Assembly (NCBI GenBank): GCA_942491105.1
Contig: CALNZX010000005.1
Location: 1 to 64,000 of the forward strand
Direction of reading: 5' to 3'
Length of the DNA: 64,000 bases
Source of the DNA: JBBEAM01 sp942491105
GTDB lineage: Bacteria; Pseudomonadota; Alphaproteobacteria; Kiloniellales; DSM-21159
Below, piece after piece: positions 9,622 to 17,395 of this stretch. The notes below the pieces were generated by a model. That model was given only the letters and a program-made list of their open reading frames with translations, ran no database searches and was not told where the DNA came from. The translations under genes and the position numbers were made by a program. Every line of letters begins with the position of its first letter. The first letter of the stretch is position 1.

Positions 9622-10206
9622 TCAACCCCGTGGCGCGTGCTTGGCCAGGATGCGCTGCAGGGTGCGGCGATGCATGCGCAGACGCCGGGCGGTTTCCGAG
9701 ACGTTGCGCCCGCAGAGCTCGTAAACCCGCTGGATGTGCTCCCAGCGGACCCGGTCGGCGGTCATGGGGTTTTCCGGCGGCGGCGGCGGGCCGCCAGGCT
9801 GCTGGCGCAGGGTGGCCTCGATCTGATCGGCGTCGGCGGGCTTCGGCAGATAATCGAAGGCGCCGGCCTTCACCGCGGCGACCGCGGTGGCGATGTTGCC
9901 GTAGCCGGTCAGGACCACCACCCGCGCCTTGGGCTGCAGCTCGCGCAAGGCCTCGACCACGTCCAGGCCGCTGCCGTCGCCGAGCCGCAGGTCGATCACG
10001 GCGTAGTCCAGATGCTGCCGCTTGGCCAGCGCGATTCCCTCGGCAACCGAAAAGGCCGTCGTGGGGAGGAACCCGCGATCCTCCATGGCGCGCGCCAAGC
10101 GGCGGGCGAAGCGTTCGTCATCGTCGAGGATCAAGAGCTGGCAACTCTCGGCCTGCTGCGCGTCGCCCGGAATGGCGCCGCGGCTCTCGCTCTGCGTCGT
10201 GGTCAT
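9622..10206 (-). CDS. regA: RegA/PrrA/ActR-type redox response regulator
   Basis: 194 residues: an N-terminal receiver domain with acidic pocket D29/D30, phospho-acceptor D72 (AVIDLRLGDGSG), T100 and K122, a proline-rich linker (GGPPPPPE), and a Fis-type helix-turn-helix at the C-terminus (NVSETARRLRMHRRTLQRIL). The proline linker plus this DNA-binding helix is the signature of RegA/PrrA/ActR global redox regulators of alphaproteobacteria. They control respiration, including cytochrome oxidases, and carbon and nitrogen fixation. Its start overlaps the stop of regB in an ATGA. A cytochrome bd operon, a plausible target, lies about 4 kb away. Confidence 0.92.
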   Translation of the reverse strand: MTTTQSESRGAIPGDAQQAESCQLLILDDDERFARRLARAMEDRGFLPTTAFSVAEGIALAKRQHLDYAVIDLRLGDGSGLDVVEALRELQPKARVVVLTGYGNIATAVAAVKAGAFDYLPKPADADQIEATLRQQPGGPPPPPENPMTADRVRWEHIQRVYELCGRNVSETARRLRMHRRTLQRILAKHAPRG

Positions 10207-11561
10207 GAATCCCGATCCTTCGCTCTCGCCCCGCTATCGGCTTCAATTTGGGCTCTTGGCCAGCGAATCTCAACCGATGCGCCCGCCGCGCGCCGCCCAC
10301 TGCCCGGTTTCTGTGGCAGATTCCGAAAGTTCAGCTGCCCGCCGAAGCGTTCGAGCAGGCTGCGGGCGATGAACACGCCGAGCCCGAGATGGCCACCGCC
10401 GCCGCGTACGTCGCGGGTGCCGGTGGAGACGTAAGGCGTGCCCAGCTCGCCCAGGACCGACTCGTTGAAGCCGGGGCCATCGTCGCTCAGAGTCACGGCG
10501 ATCTCCTTGGCGTTCCAGTCCAGCCGCGCGGTGGCCCGGCTGGCGGCGAACTGCAGTGCGTTCTGGATCAAGGTGCCGAGCCCGTGGATCAACTCGGGAC
10601 TGCGCCAGACCAGCGGTTCGGGGCCCATCGCGTCCTCCGGTCTCTCGATCGCGAAGGCGGCGCTGCCGCGCAGGTAGGGTTCGGCGGCCATCTCGACCAG
10701 GGTGGTGAGCGGCACTCTGTCGTAGGGGGCGCCGCTGTCCTGCCGCGGGTCGGCGGTCAGCTCGGCGAGAATCTCCCGGCAGCGCTGCGCTTCCTCGCGC
10801 AGCAGCAGGATATCCTCGTGCAGAGGGTCGTCTTCAGGGACGGCGCGCTCAAGCTCCTTGCTGACCAGGGCGATGGTGGCGAGCGGCGAGCCCAGTTCAT
10901 GGGCGGCGACGGCGGCCAGGGAGCCCAGCGCCGAGAGCTGCTGCGCGCGTGCCAGGGCCGCCTGGGTCGCGGCATAGGCTTCGGCCAGCTGGCGGCTCTG
11001 ACGGGCGAGGGAAAACACATAGAGCGCGGTAAAGGCCACCGAGAGGGTCAGCGCCAGCCAAATTCCGGCGCGGTACAGCGGCGGCAGCGCCAGCCCGCTA
11101 TCGTGCCACGGCAGCGGCAGGTGCCAAAAGGCCAGCAGAGAAGCGGCGGCCACGGCGAGCAGCGCGAGCAGCGCCGTGCTGCGCGGCGACAGCGACGCGG
11201 CGGAGACCGCGACGGGCGCCAGCAGCAGCAGGGCGAAGGGGTTGGTCAAGCCGCCGGTCAAGGCGAGCAGCGCGGTCAGTTGCAACAGGTCGAAAGCCAG
11301 GTAGCCGGTGCCTTCGCGCTCGCTGAGCCAGGTCCGGCCGCGATGCGCGATCAAGGCGGCGAGGTTGACCGTGGCCAGGGCCAGCACGGCGGCGGCGGCC
11401 GGCACGACCGGAACGGGAAAACCGAAGTAGCCGGCGACCACGACCAGCGCCGCGGCCTGCCCCAGGATCGCGATCCAGCGAATCAGGATCAGCGTGCGCA
11501 GGCGCAGACGGGCATCGGGGCTGCCCAGACTGGGTTCGACGATCGGCATGGTGCTCAGCAT
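10203..11561 (-). CDS. regB: RegB/PrrB/ActS-type redox sensor histidine kinase
   Basis: Membrane sensor kinase. Start at 11561 (MLSTMPIVEP); an in-frame extension further upstream only overlaps the neighbouring gene. Six hydrophobic segments occupy about 22-185. The quinone-site motif GGLTNPF is at 103-109, exactly the RegB GGxxNPF motif. The H-box has His221 (AAHELGSPLATI). Cys261 (EEAQRCREIL) matches the redox-active cysteine of RegB. The C-terminal ATPase domain has DDGPGF and GGGGHLGLGVFIARSL. It reads quinone pool and thiol state and phosphorylates RegA, encoded immediately downstream with an ATGA overlap. In Rhodobacter an SCO/SenC gene sits between regB and regA; here the SCO gene is at the end of the cyd operon. 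Confidence 0.93.
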   Translation of the reverse strand: MLSTMPIVEPSLGSPDARLRLRTLILIRWIAILGQAAALVVVAGYFGFPVPVVPAAAAVLALATVNLAALIAHRGRTWLSEREGTGYLAFDLLQLTALLALTGGLTNPFALLLLAPVAVSAASLSPRSTALLALLAVAAASLLAFWHLPLPWHDSGLALPPLYRAGIWLALTLSVAFTALYVFSLARQSRQLAEAYAATQAALARAQQLSALGSLAAVAAHELGSPLATIALVSKELERAVPEDDPLHEDILLLREEAQRCREILAELTADPRQDSGAPYDRVPLTTLVEMAAEPYLRGSAAFAIERPEDAMGPEPLVWRSPELIHGLGTLIQNALQFAASRATARLDWNAKEIAVTLSDDGPGFNESVLGELGTPYVSTGTRDVRGGGGHLGLGVFIARSLLERFGGQLNFRNLPQKPGSGRRAAGASVEIRWPRAQIEADSGARAKDRDS

Positions 11562-11599
11562 GGCGCAAGCGCTTTGAAAGGCAAGATGCGCGGCGCGCG

Positions 11600-12565
11600 C
11601 TACTGGCTGAGCGCCCGCGCCGCGGCGCGCAGCAACGGCAGGCTCGCCGCGCCGGCAATGCCGCTGCCCTGGTCGGCCTCCAGCACCGCCAGGCTTGGCA
11701 GCGCCAGGGTTTCGAGCAGCCGCTGGCTGGCGGGATCGCCGCCGCCGCTGGCGGCCCGGCAGTGGTCGAGCAGCTTGCCATCCAGCCGATGCAGGACGGC
11801 GGCGGCGGAGAGGGCGGCGAGCCCGTCGAGCACCACGGGCAAGCGCGCCAGGCGGCAGGCCAGGATGGCGCCGGCGATGGCCGCCATCTCCAGGCCGCCG
11901 AAACGGCTCAACGCCAGCAGGGGGTCTTCCGCCGCATCGCGGTGACGCGTCAGGCCCGCGGCGATCAGGGCCGTTTCGTCCGGCGCCGCGCCGCGGTCCT
12001 CGGCCGCTCCGCCATGTAGCAGCGCGACCAGGGCGCGCGCGGCGAGGTCGTTGCGCCGGCCGAAACCGCCAAGCACCATCAGGTCGAAACCCTCTTCCAC
12101 GGTCATCATGCCGTAGGCCATGGCGCGGGCGCAGTCGGTCTCGCTCAAGGCCGCTCCTGCGGAGAAGTCGCCGCTCGGCTGTTCCAGGGCCAGTTCGTAG
12201 ATTCGCAGGTCGGCGTCCAGTTCCGTGGCGACACGGTTCAGCGCCGTCGTGCCGGCGACCGTGGCCTCGACCCAGCTTTGGGTCGACCAGTCCGCCGTTT
12301 CGGGCAGGCGCGCGGCGATACCGTGGTTGGCGGCGTAGACGGCGATACGCGGCTGCTCGATGCTGGGGCGCGCGCGGCGCTGCCAGGCGGCCAGCCATTC
12401 GGCGTGCTCGGCCAGGCGGCCGAGGTCCTCGCCCTGGCGGCGCAGCGCGGCACTCGCCGTGGCGGCGGCGCTGGCCGAGTCCAGATCCGGTCCGGGCAGG
12501 GTTTCGATCAAGGCGCGGATTTCGCCGAAGTTCGGCTCCTGGCCGGGGGCAGCGTTCATTTTCAT
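11600..12565 (-). CDS. CobT-like nicotinate-nucleotide-dimethylbenzimidazole phosphoribosyltransferase, divergent
   Basis: 321 residues with overall CobT architecture: IAVYAANHGIAA near residue 90, GGLEMAAIAGAILACRLARL and PVVLDGLAALSAAAV in the second half, and SLPLLRAAARAL at the end. CobT activates the lower ligand of cobalamin. Several family hallmarks are altered: the GDHG-type motif reads ANHG, the GEMGIGNTTAAA segment is replaced by LGGFGRRNDLAARAL, and the C-terminal GEGSGA with the catalytic Glu reads DQGSGI, giving Gln299 where Glu is expected. The protein may be inactive, altered in specificity or only CobT-related. Start 12565 has AAGG upstream. A CobC-like phosphatase is divergently encoded 71 bp away, which keeps a cobalamin link plausible. 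Confidence 0.7.
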   Translation of the reverse strand: MKMNAAPGQEPNFGEIRALIETLPGPDLDSASAAATASAALRRQGEDLGRLAEHAEWLAAWQRRARPSIEQPRIAVYAANHGIAARLPETADWSTQSWVEATVAGTTALNRVATELDADLRIYELALEQPSGDFSAGAALSETDCARAMAYGMMTVEEGFDLMVLGGFGRRNDLAARALVALLHGGAAEDRGAAPDETALIAAGLTRHRDAAEDPLLALSRFGGLEMAAIAGAILACRLARLPVVLDGLAALSAAAVLHRLDGKLLDHCRAASGGGDPASQRLLETLALPSLAVLEADQGSGIAGAASLPLLRAAARALSQ

Positions 12566-12636
12566 CGGACCTTGTGTTGCGCTGTGTGGCGAACTGGGCG
12601 AAGACCTAACCCAGAGTGCGATAACAGCAAAGCGAT

Positions 12637-13314
12637 ATGACCATGGAAGCGGAAACGACACGCTGGTGGTGGGTGCGCCACGCACCGGTGGACAGCGGCG
12701 GACGGCTCTACGGCGCCGAGGACTGGCCGGCGGACTGCAGCGACCCCGAACTGTTCCGCGGCGTCGCGGCGATGCTGCCGCGCGATGCCTATTGGGTGAC
12801 CAGCCATCTGCAGCGCACCCACCAGACGGCGGCCGCCCTGCGGCGGCATATTCTGGAGGAATCGGCCGAGCTCGAAAGGCATCCCGAGCAGGAGCCTCTG
12901 CTTGGCGAGCAATCCTTCGGGGAATGGCAGGGGCGCAACCGCCAGGAAATCCAGCGCGAACGCGTAGCCGCCAATCGCTGGCATCGCTTCTGGCTGACGG
13001 CGGCCGATGAAGTGCCGCCGGGTGGAGAATCCTTCCTCGACCTCTGCGCCCGGGTGAAGCGGGCGGTCGAGCGGATTTCCCAGGAACGCAAGGGTCAGGA
13101 TGTCGTCGCGGTCACCCACGGCGGCACCATCCGCGCGGCCTTGGCTCTGGCTCTGGACCTGCAGCCTGAACGCGCGCTGTCCTTTCGCATCGACAACGTC
13201 TCGCTGACCCGTATCGATCTGGTTCACGGGCCCGCGGGGGGACACGCGCCCGAGCCGGATACGGTATGGCGCGTCGAGCTCGTCAACTTTCCGCCGCAAA
13301 TAGCGGCTACATAA
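12637..13314 (+). CDS. Histidine phosphatase family protein, alpha-ribazole phosphatase (CobC)-like
   Basis: 225 residues with the histidine phosphatase fold. The catalytic His lies in WWWVRHAPVDSGG near residue 12 (RHA in place of the usual RHG). Further features are LQRTHQTAAAL with the conserved Arg, the LGEQSFGEWQG loop and a second catalytic His in VVAVTHGGTIRAAL. CobC removes the phosphate from alpha-ribazole phosphate or adenosylcobalamin phosphate late in cobalamin synthesis. The divergent neighbour is CobT-like, which favours CobC over a general phosphoglycerate-mutase-like role, but the sequence alone does not prove it. Confidence 0.75.
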   Translation: MTMEAETTRWWWVRHAPVDSGGRLYGAEDWPADCSDPELFRGVAAMLPRDAYWVTSHLQRTHQTAAALRRHILEESAELERHPEQEPLLGEQSFGEWQGRNRQEIQRERVAANRWHRFWLTAADEVPPGGESFLDLCARVKRAVERISQERKGQDVVAVTHGGTIRAALALALDLQPERALSFRIDNVSLTRIDLVHGPAGGHAPEPDTVWRVELVNFPPQIAAT

Positions 13315-13422
13315 CCCCATGAGGCGGACTGGCGCTTGTGCGGCGCCGGGGAATGCCGCGATATAACCGAATTCAAGGGCCCGAGGCTGGCGGGCCCCTA
13401 CATTCATGGAGGATTATCCACA

Positions 13423-14124
13423 ATGTCAGTTTCTTTCAGTCGCAAAGGCTTTCTTGCGATGCTGTTCGCCGCGACGGCGAGTTTCGCCCTTGCCGGCGGG
13501 CCGCTTCCGGCAGCGGCCAGCGACCGCGACAAAGCCGAGGAAATCGTCGACGACGCCTATCACACGGTCAACCAGATGCTGCAGAACGGCGAGTTCGAGG
13601 CTCTGCCGCGTTACCTGGAGAGCGCGAAGGGCGTGATGATCTATCCCGCCCTGGTCAAGGGTGGCTTCATCATCGGCGGCGAGGGCGGCTCCGGCGTGCT
13701 GATGGTGCGCGGCAGCGACGGCAGCTGGAGTTCTCCCGCCTTCTATACCCTGGCGGCGGGCAGCATCGGCCTGCAGATCGGCGGCCAGGTTTCCAAGGCC
13801 GTGCTGACGATCATGAACGAAGGCGCCGTCCAGGCGATGATGAACGACGGCTTCAAGTTCGGCGGCGATATCTCCGTGGCGGTCGGGCCGATCGGCAAGG
13901 GGCTCGAAGCCTCGACCACCGGCAATTTCGACGAGGACGTCTATGTGTTCTCCTCCGCCGTGGGCCTGTTCGGCGGCGGTTCCCTGGAGGGCGCCGGGCT
14001 GTTCGAAAAGAACGCCTACAACTATGCCTATTACGGAAACGCCGAGGCGACGCCCTATGCGATCGTGATCGATCGCCGCTTCTCGAACGCGCAGTCGGAT
14101 CGCCTGCGTGCCGTACTGCCGTAA
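13423..14124 (+). CDS. Exported SYLF-domain (YSC84-like) lipid-binding protein
   Basis: Start at 13423 follows GGAGG at a good distance and gives a signal peptide (MSVSFSRKGFLAMLFAATAS, cleavage near AAA). The mature protein matches the SYLF/YSC84 fold: ALPRYLESAKGVMIYPALVK, GGFIIGGEGGSGVLMVR, SPAFYTLAAGSIGLQIGGQ, VGPIGKGLEAST, and a C-terminal ATPYAIVIDRRFSN. In eukaryotes this domain binds phosphoinositides. Bacterial periplasmic versions are common but their role is mostly unknown. It is a single gene, followed by a strong hairpin before the cyd operon. Confidence 0.85.
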   Translation: MSVSFSRKGFLAMLFAATASFALAGGPLPAAASDRDKAEEIVDDAYHTVNQMLQNGEFEALPRYLESAKGVMIYPALVKGGFIIGGEGGSGVLMVRGSDGSWSSPAFYTLAAGSIGLQIGGQVSKAVLTIMNEGAVQAMMNDGFKFGGDISVAVGPIGKGLEASTTGNFDEDVYVFSSAVGLFGGGSLEGAGLFEKNAYNYAYYGNAEATPYAIVIDRRFSNAQSDRLRAVLP

Positions 14125-14150
14125 GACTTTCCTGAATCGGTCTTGCCGAT

Positions 14151-14190
14151 CAGCGCCGCGCCTTCCGGTTACCCCCGGGGCGCGGCGCTG
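14151..14190 (+). terminator. Strong GC hairpin after the SYLF gene, possible terminator
   Basis: Perfect 12-bp inverted repeat: CAGCGCCGCGCC at 14151-14162 and GGCGCGGCGCTG at 14179-14190, with a 16-base loop. It lies 27 bp past the stop codon at 14124. There is no T-run after it, so it is not a classical intrinsic terminator, but it plausibly ends or stabilises the SYLF transcript. Confidence 0.45.
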
Positions 14191-14231
14191 CGTCATCGCG
14201 CCCCGTGTCGCCTGGCGAAATCTCTGCTAAT

Positions 14232-14245
14232 TTGATCCTGATCAT
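14232..14245 (+). promoter_or_regulatory. FNR/FixK-type box upstream of the cyd operon
   Basis: TTGAT-CCTG-ATCAT matches the FNR/Anr/FixK consensus TTGAT-N4-ATCAA at 9 of 10 defined bases. It lies 74 bp upstream of the first cyd-operon start codon, in the only intergenic space before it. Microaerobic control of cytochrome bd by FNR-class regulators is well established in other proteobacteria. No FNR/FixK gene is in this window. Confidence 0.65.
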
Positions 14246-14318
14246 GTCGCCCGAGGCCTTTGCTAGGCTTAGGTGTCTTGGTCCGCTTGAATAGGGCAGA
14301 GAAATAGGAACGCGCGCC

Positions 14319-14513
14319 GTGAGACTTCCCTTGGCGAAAGAAATCGGTGCCGCCTTGATCTTCAAGGTCGTGGCGCTGATCCTGATGTTCACCTTCTTCT
14401 TTTCCCCTGCCGATCGCGTTTCGGTCGACGATCAAAGCATGGAGCGGGCGCTGATCGCTGCGCCACCCGGCGCCCAGCGCGCACCGGATAACGACGCTAG
14501 CGCGGGAGAGTAA
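14319..14513 (+). CDS. CydP-like small subunit of cytochrome oxidase
   Basis: 64 residues starting with GTG at 14319 (MRLPLAKEIGAALI). One N-terminal membrane helix (IFKVVALILMFTFFFSPADR) is followed by a short soluble tail. It ends 2 bp before cydA, so translation is almost certainly linked. Position, size and the basic start followed by a single helix fit the putative small subunit family CydP found in front of cydAB in many proteobacteria. The role is thought to be accessory to the bd oxidase. Confidence 0.7.
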   Translation: MRLPLAKEIGAALIFKVVALILMFTFFFSPADRVSVDDQSMERALIAAPPGAQRAPDNDASAGE

Positions 14514-14515
14514 AC

Positions 14516-16078
14516 ATGGACGTCGTCGAGCTTTCGCGGCTGCAGTTCGCCCTTACGGCAATGTACCACTTCATTTTCGTACCCCTGACGCTGGGGCTCT
14601 CCATGATCCTGGCGATCATGGAGAGCGTCTATGTCATGACCGGGCGCGAAATCTGGCGCGACATGACCAAGTTCTGGGGCCTGCTGTTCGGCATCAACTT
14701 CGCCATGGGCGTGGCCACCGGCATCACCATGGAATTCCAGTTCGGCACCAACTGGGCCTACTACGCCCACTATGTCGGCGACATCTTCGGCGTGCCGCTG
14801 GCGATCGAAGGCATGATGGCCTTTTTCCTGGAGGCAACCTTCATCGGCCTGTTCTTCTTCGGCTGGGACAAGCTGTCGAAGGTCGGCCATCTCGTGGTCA
14901 CCTGGCTGGTCGCCGCGGGCAGCAGCTTTTCGGCGCTGTGGATCCTGATCGCCAACGGCTGGATGCAGAATCCCGTCGGCGCGCGCTTTAACGTCGATAC
15001 CCTGCGCATGGAGGTGGAGTCCTTCGGCGAGGTGATCTTCAATCACGTCGCCCAGGCGAAATTCGTGCACACCATCTCCGCGGGCTATGTCACTGGCGCG
15101 ATTTTCGTGCTGGCGATCAGCGCCTTTTACCTGCTGCGCGGCCGCAACGTCGCTTTCGCCCGGCGCTCGATGACCGTGGCCGCCTCCTTCGGCTTGGCCT
15201 CGGCGCTTTCGGTGGTGGTGCTCGGCGACGAGAGCGGCTACCTGGCGACGGAGCACCAGCAAATGAAGCTCGCCTCGATGGAAGGCATGTGGGAGACCGA
15301 GGCGGCGCCGGCCCCCTTCACGCTGTTCGGCCTGCCTTCCGTCGAAGACCGCGAAACCCACGCCAAGATCGAGGTACCCTGGGCGCTGGGCATCATCGCC
15401 ACGCGCAGCATCGACACCCAGGTGCTGGGGATCAACGATCTGGTCGAGCGCGCCAAGCAGCGCATCGGGCAGGGAATGGCGGCCTATGGCGCGATGAAGG
15501 AGCTGCGGATCAATCCGGGGCAGCAGACCTACGAAGCGATCCTCGCCGCCAACGGCAAGTATCTCGGCTACGGCCTGCTGCTGAAGAAGTATACCGACGA
15601 GCCGACCTCGGCGACGCCGGAGCAGATCGAGAAGGCGGCCTGGGACACCGTGCCCGACGTGCCGGTGCTGTTCTGGTCCTTCCGTATCATGGTCGGGCTC
15701 GGTTTCTTCATGATCGCTCTCTTCGCCGTCGCCTTCTACCTCTCCGCCCGGCGGCGCCTGGAAAACTCCCGGCTTTTCCTCACCGTGGCGCTGTGCAGCC
15801 TGCCGGCGCCCTGGATCGCCGCCCAGCTCGGCTGGATCGTCGCCGAATACGGCCGCCAGCCCTGGGTGATCGAAGGCGTGCTGCCGACCTTCCTCGGCGT
15901 CTCCAGCATCACCGCCGGGCAGGTCTGGTTCTCGCTGACAGGCTTCGTCGTGTTCTACACGGTGCTGTTCGTGGTCGACGTCTTCCTGATGCTCAAGTAC
16001 GTGCGGCTCGGGCCCGACGGCTACCTTGGCAAGCACGGCACCGCGACTGGGCAAGCCCAACCTCAGCCCGGCGCATAG
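14516..16078 (+). CDS. cydA: Cytochrome bd ubiquinol oxidase subunit I
   Basis: 520 residues, close to the 522 of E. coli CydA. Catalyses quinol oxidation and oxygen reduction to water in the inner membrane at high oxygen affinity. Visible hallmarks are the heme-ligand His18 (ALTAMYHFIFVPLTLG), the conserved GLLFGINFAMGVATGITMEF stretch, the quinol-side GDESGYLATEHQQMKLASME segment and GWIVAEYGRQPWVIEG near residue 440-455. Multiple membrane helices are evident. RBS GGGAGAG precedes the start. The operon is cydP-cydA-cydB-cydX-SCO, under a candidate FNR/FixK box and possibly RegA. Confidence 0.97.
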   Translation: MDVVELSRLQFALTAMYHFIFVPLTLGLSMILAIMESVYVMTGREIWRDMTKFWGLLFGINFAMGVATGITMEFQFGTNWAYYAHYVGDIFGVPLAIEGMMAFFLEATFIGLFFFGWDKLSKVGHLVVTWLVAAGSSFSALWILIANGWMQNPVGARFNVDTLRMEVESFGEVIFNHVAQAKFVHTISAGYVTGAIFVLAISAFYLLRGRNVAFARRSMTVAASFGLASALSVVVLGDESGYLATEHQQMKLASMEGMWETEAAPAPFTLFGLPSVEDRETHAKIEVPWALGIIATRSIDTQVLGINDLVERAKQRIGQGMAAYGAMKELRINPGQQTYEAILAANGKYLGYGLLLKKYTDEPTSATPEQIEKAAWDTVPDVPVLFWSFRIMVGLGFFMIALFAVAFYLSARRRLENSRLFLTVALCSLPAPWIAAQLGWIVAEYGRQPWVIEGVLPTFLGVSSITAGQVWFSLTGFVVFYTVLFVVDVFLMLKYVRLGPDGYLGKHGTATGQAQPQPGA

Positions 16079-16088
16079 GGAGCGGACA

Positions 16089-17228
16089 ATGCTTTTCGAT
16101 TATGAAACTCTCCGCGTTATCTGGTGGCTGCTGCTGGGCGTGCTGCTGATCGGCTTTGCGATCATGGACGGCTTCGACATGGGCGTGGCCATGCTGCTCC
16201 AGGTGATGACCAAAAGCGATGCCGAGCGGCGCGTCCTGATCAATAGCGTCGGCCCGGTATGGGAAGGCAATCAGGTCTGGTTCATTCTCGGTGGCGGCGC
16301 GATTTTCGCCGCCTGGCCGCCGCTCTATGCCACGGCTTTCTCCGGATTCTACGTCGCCATGTTCCTGATCCTGGCGGCCCTGATCCTGCGCCCGGTTGGC
16401 TTCAAGTTTCGTAGCAAACTCGAAAATCCGCTCTGGCGGCAGATCTGGGATATCGCGCTGTTCCTCGGCGGCGCTGTTCCGGCGCTGATCTTCGGGGTGG
16501 CCGTCGGCAACGTGCTGCAGGGGGTGCCGTTCCATTTCAACGAGGACCTGCTGCCGGTCTACGAGGGCGGTTTCTTCGGATTGCTGAACCCCTTCGCGCT
16601 GCTGTGCGGCTTGCTCAGCATATCCCTGCTGGTGACCCAGGGCGCCGCCTATCTCGCGATCAAGACCGAGCAGCCGCTGTCCGGGCGCGCGGCGCGCTGG
16701 GTGCTGATCGGCGGCGCGGCGAGCGTGCTGCTCTTCGCCCTCGGCGGCGTCTGGCTGGCGCTGGGAATCGGCGGCTACGCGATCGTCGGACAGATCGACG
16801 GCAATGGCCCGTCCAATCCGCTGATCAAGCAGGTGGTCCAAGAGGACGGGGCCTGGCTGCGGAACTACGCGGCCCATCCCTGGACCCTGGCCGCGCCGCT
16901 GCTCGGCTTCGCCGGCGCGCTGCTGGCCATGGTCATGGCTTTGCTGCGGCACCCGCTCAGCGCCTTCGTGGCGTCCTCTGCGGCGATCTTCGGCGTGATC
17001 TCCACCGTGGGACTGTCGATGTTTCCCTTTATCCTGCCGTCGTCGAGCGCGCCGGACAGCAGCATCACGGTCTGGGATGGCTCCTCGAGTCAGCTCACGC
17101 TGCAGGTCATGCTGATTGCCGCGGTGATCTTCATGCCCATCGTCATCGCCTATACCTCCTGGGTCTTCCGCGTACTGCGCGGACCGGTGACCGAGGAAGG
17201 GGTAAGCGGCAACAGCCAATCCTATTGA
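16089..17228 (+). CDS. cydB: Cytochrome bd ubiquinol oxidase subunit II
   Basis: 379 residues, family-typical. Start at 16089 (MLFDYETLRVIWW) follows GGAGCGG 10 bp after the cydA stop. CydB packs against CydA and stabilises heme insertion. Features visible are GFAIMDGFDMGVAML, GPVWEGNQVWFILGGGAIFA, the LILRPVGFKFRSK segment, many membrane helices and a C-terminal FMPIVIAYTSWVFRVLRG stretch. Followed 15 bp later by cydX. Confidence 0.97.
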   Translation: MLFDYETLRVIWWLLLGVLLIGFAIMDGFDMGVAMLLQVMTKSDAERRVLINSVGPVWEGNQVWFILGGGAIFAAWPPLYATAFSGFYVAMFLILAALILRPVGFKFRSKLENPLWRQIWDIALFLGGAVPALIFGVAVGNVLQGVPFHFNEDLLPVYEGGFFGLLNPFALLCGLLSISLLVTQGAAYLAIKTEQPLSGRAARWVLIGGAASVLLFALGGVWLALGIGGYAIVGQIDGNGPSNPLIKQVVQEDGAWLRNYAAHPWTLAAPLLGFAGALLAMVMALLRHPLSAFVASSAAIFGVISTVGLSMFPFILPSSSAPDSSITVWDGSSSQLTLQVMLIAAVIFMPIVIAYTSWVFRVLRGPVTEEGVSGNSQSY

Positions 17229-17243
17229 GAAGGAGCCGAAACG

Positions 17244-17366
17244 ATGTGGTACTTCGCGTGGATTCTCGGTACCGGCCTGGCCTGTGCTTTCGCGATCCTC
17301 AATGCCATGTGGCTCGAAATCGACGAGGACGCGGCCGAGCTTAGAGAGCGCGAACGCGCGTCCTGA
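17244..17366 (+). CDS. cydX: CydX small subunit of cytochrome bd oxidase
   Basis: 40-residue protein, begins MWYFAWILGTGLACAFAILN and ends ERERAS, with the conserved N-terminal WYFAWILG, a single membrane helix and a charged tail (EIDEDAAELRERE). CydX is needed for stability and activity of the bd oxidase in E. coli and Brucella. AAGGAG is placed 8 bp before the ATG. It is easily missed because of its size. Confidence 0.93.
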   Translation: MWYFAWILGTGLACAFAILNAMWLEIDEDAAELRERERAS

Positions 17367-17395
17367 TTTCCAAGAGCCTGTTCCAAGGAGTAGGA

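Noticed and set aside
11562..12398. Upstream extension of the RegB frame
   Set aside because: It overlaps the CobT-like gene in another frame and is Arg/Pro/Gly-rich shadow sequence; RegB proteins start near MLSTMPIVEP.
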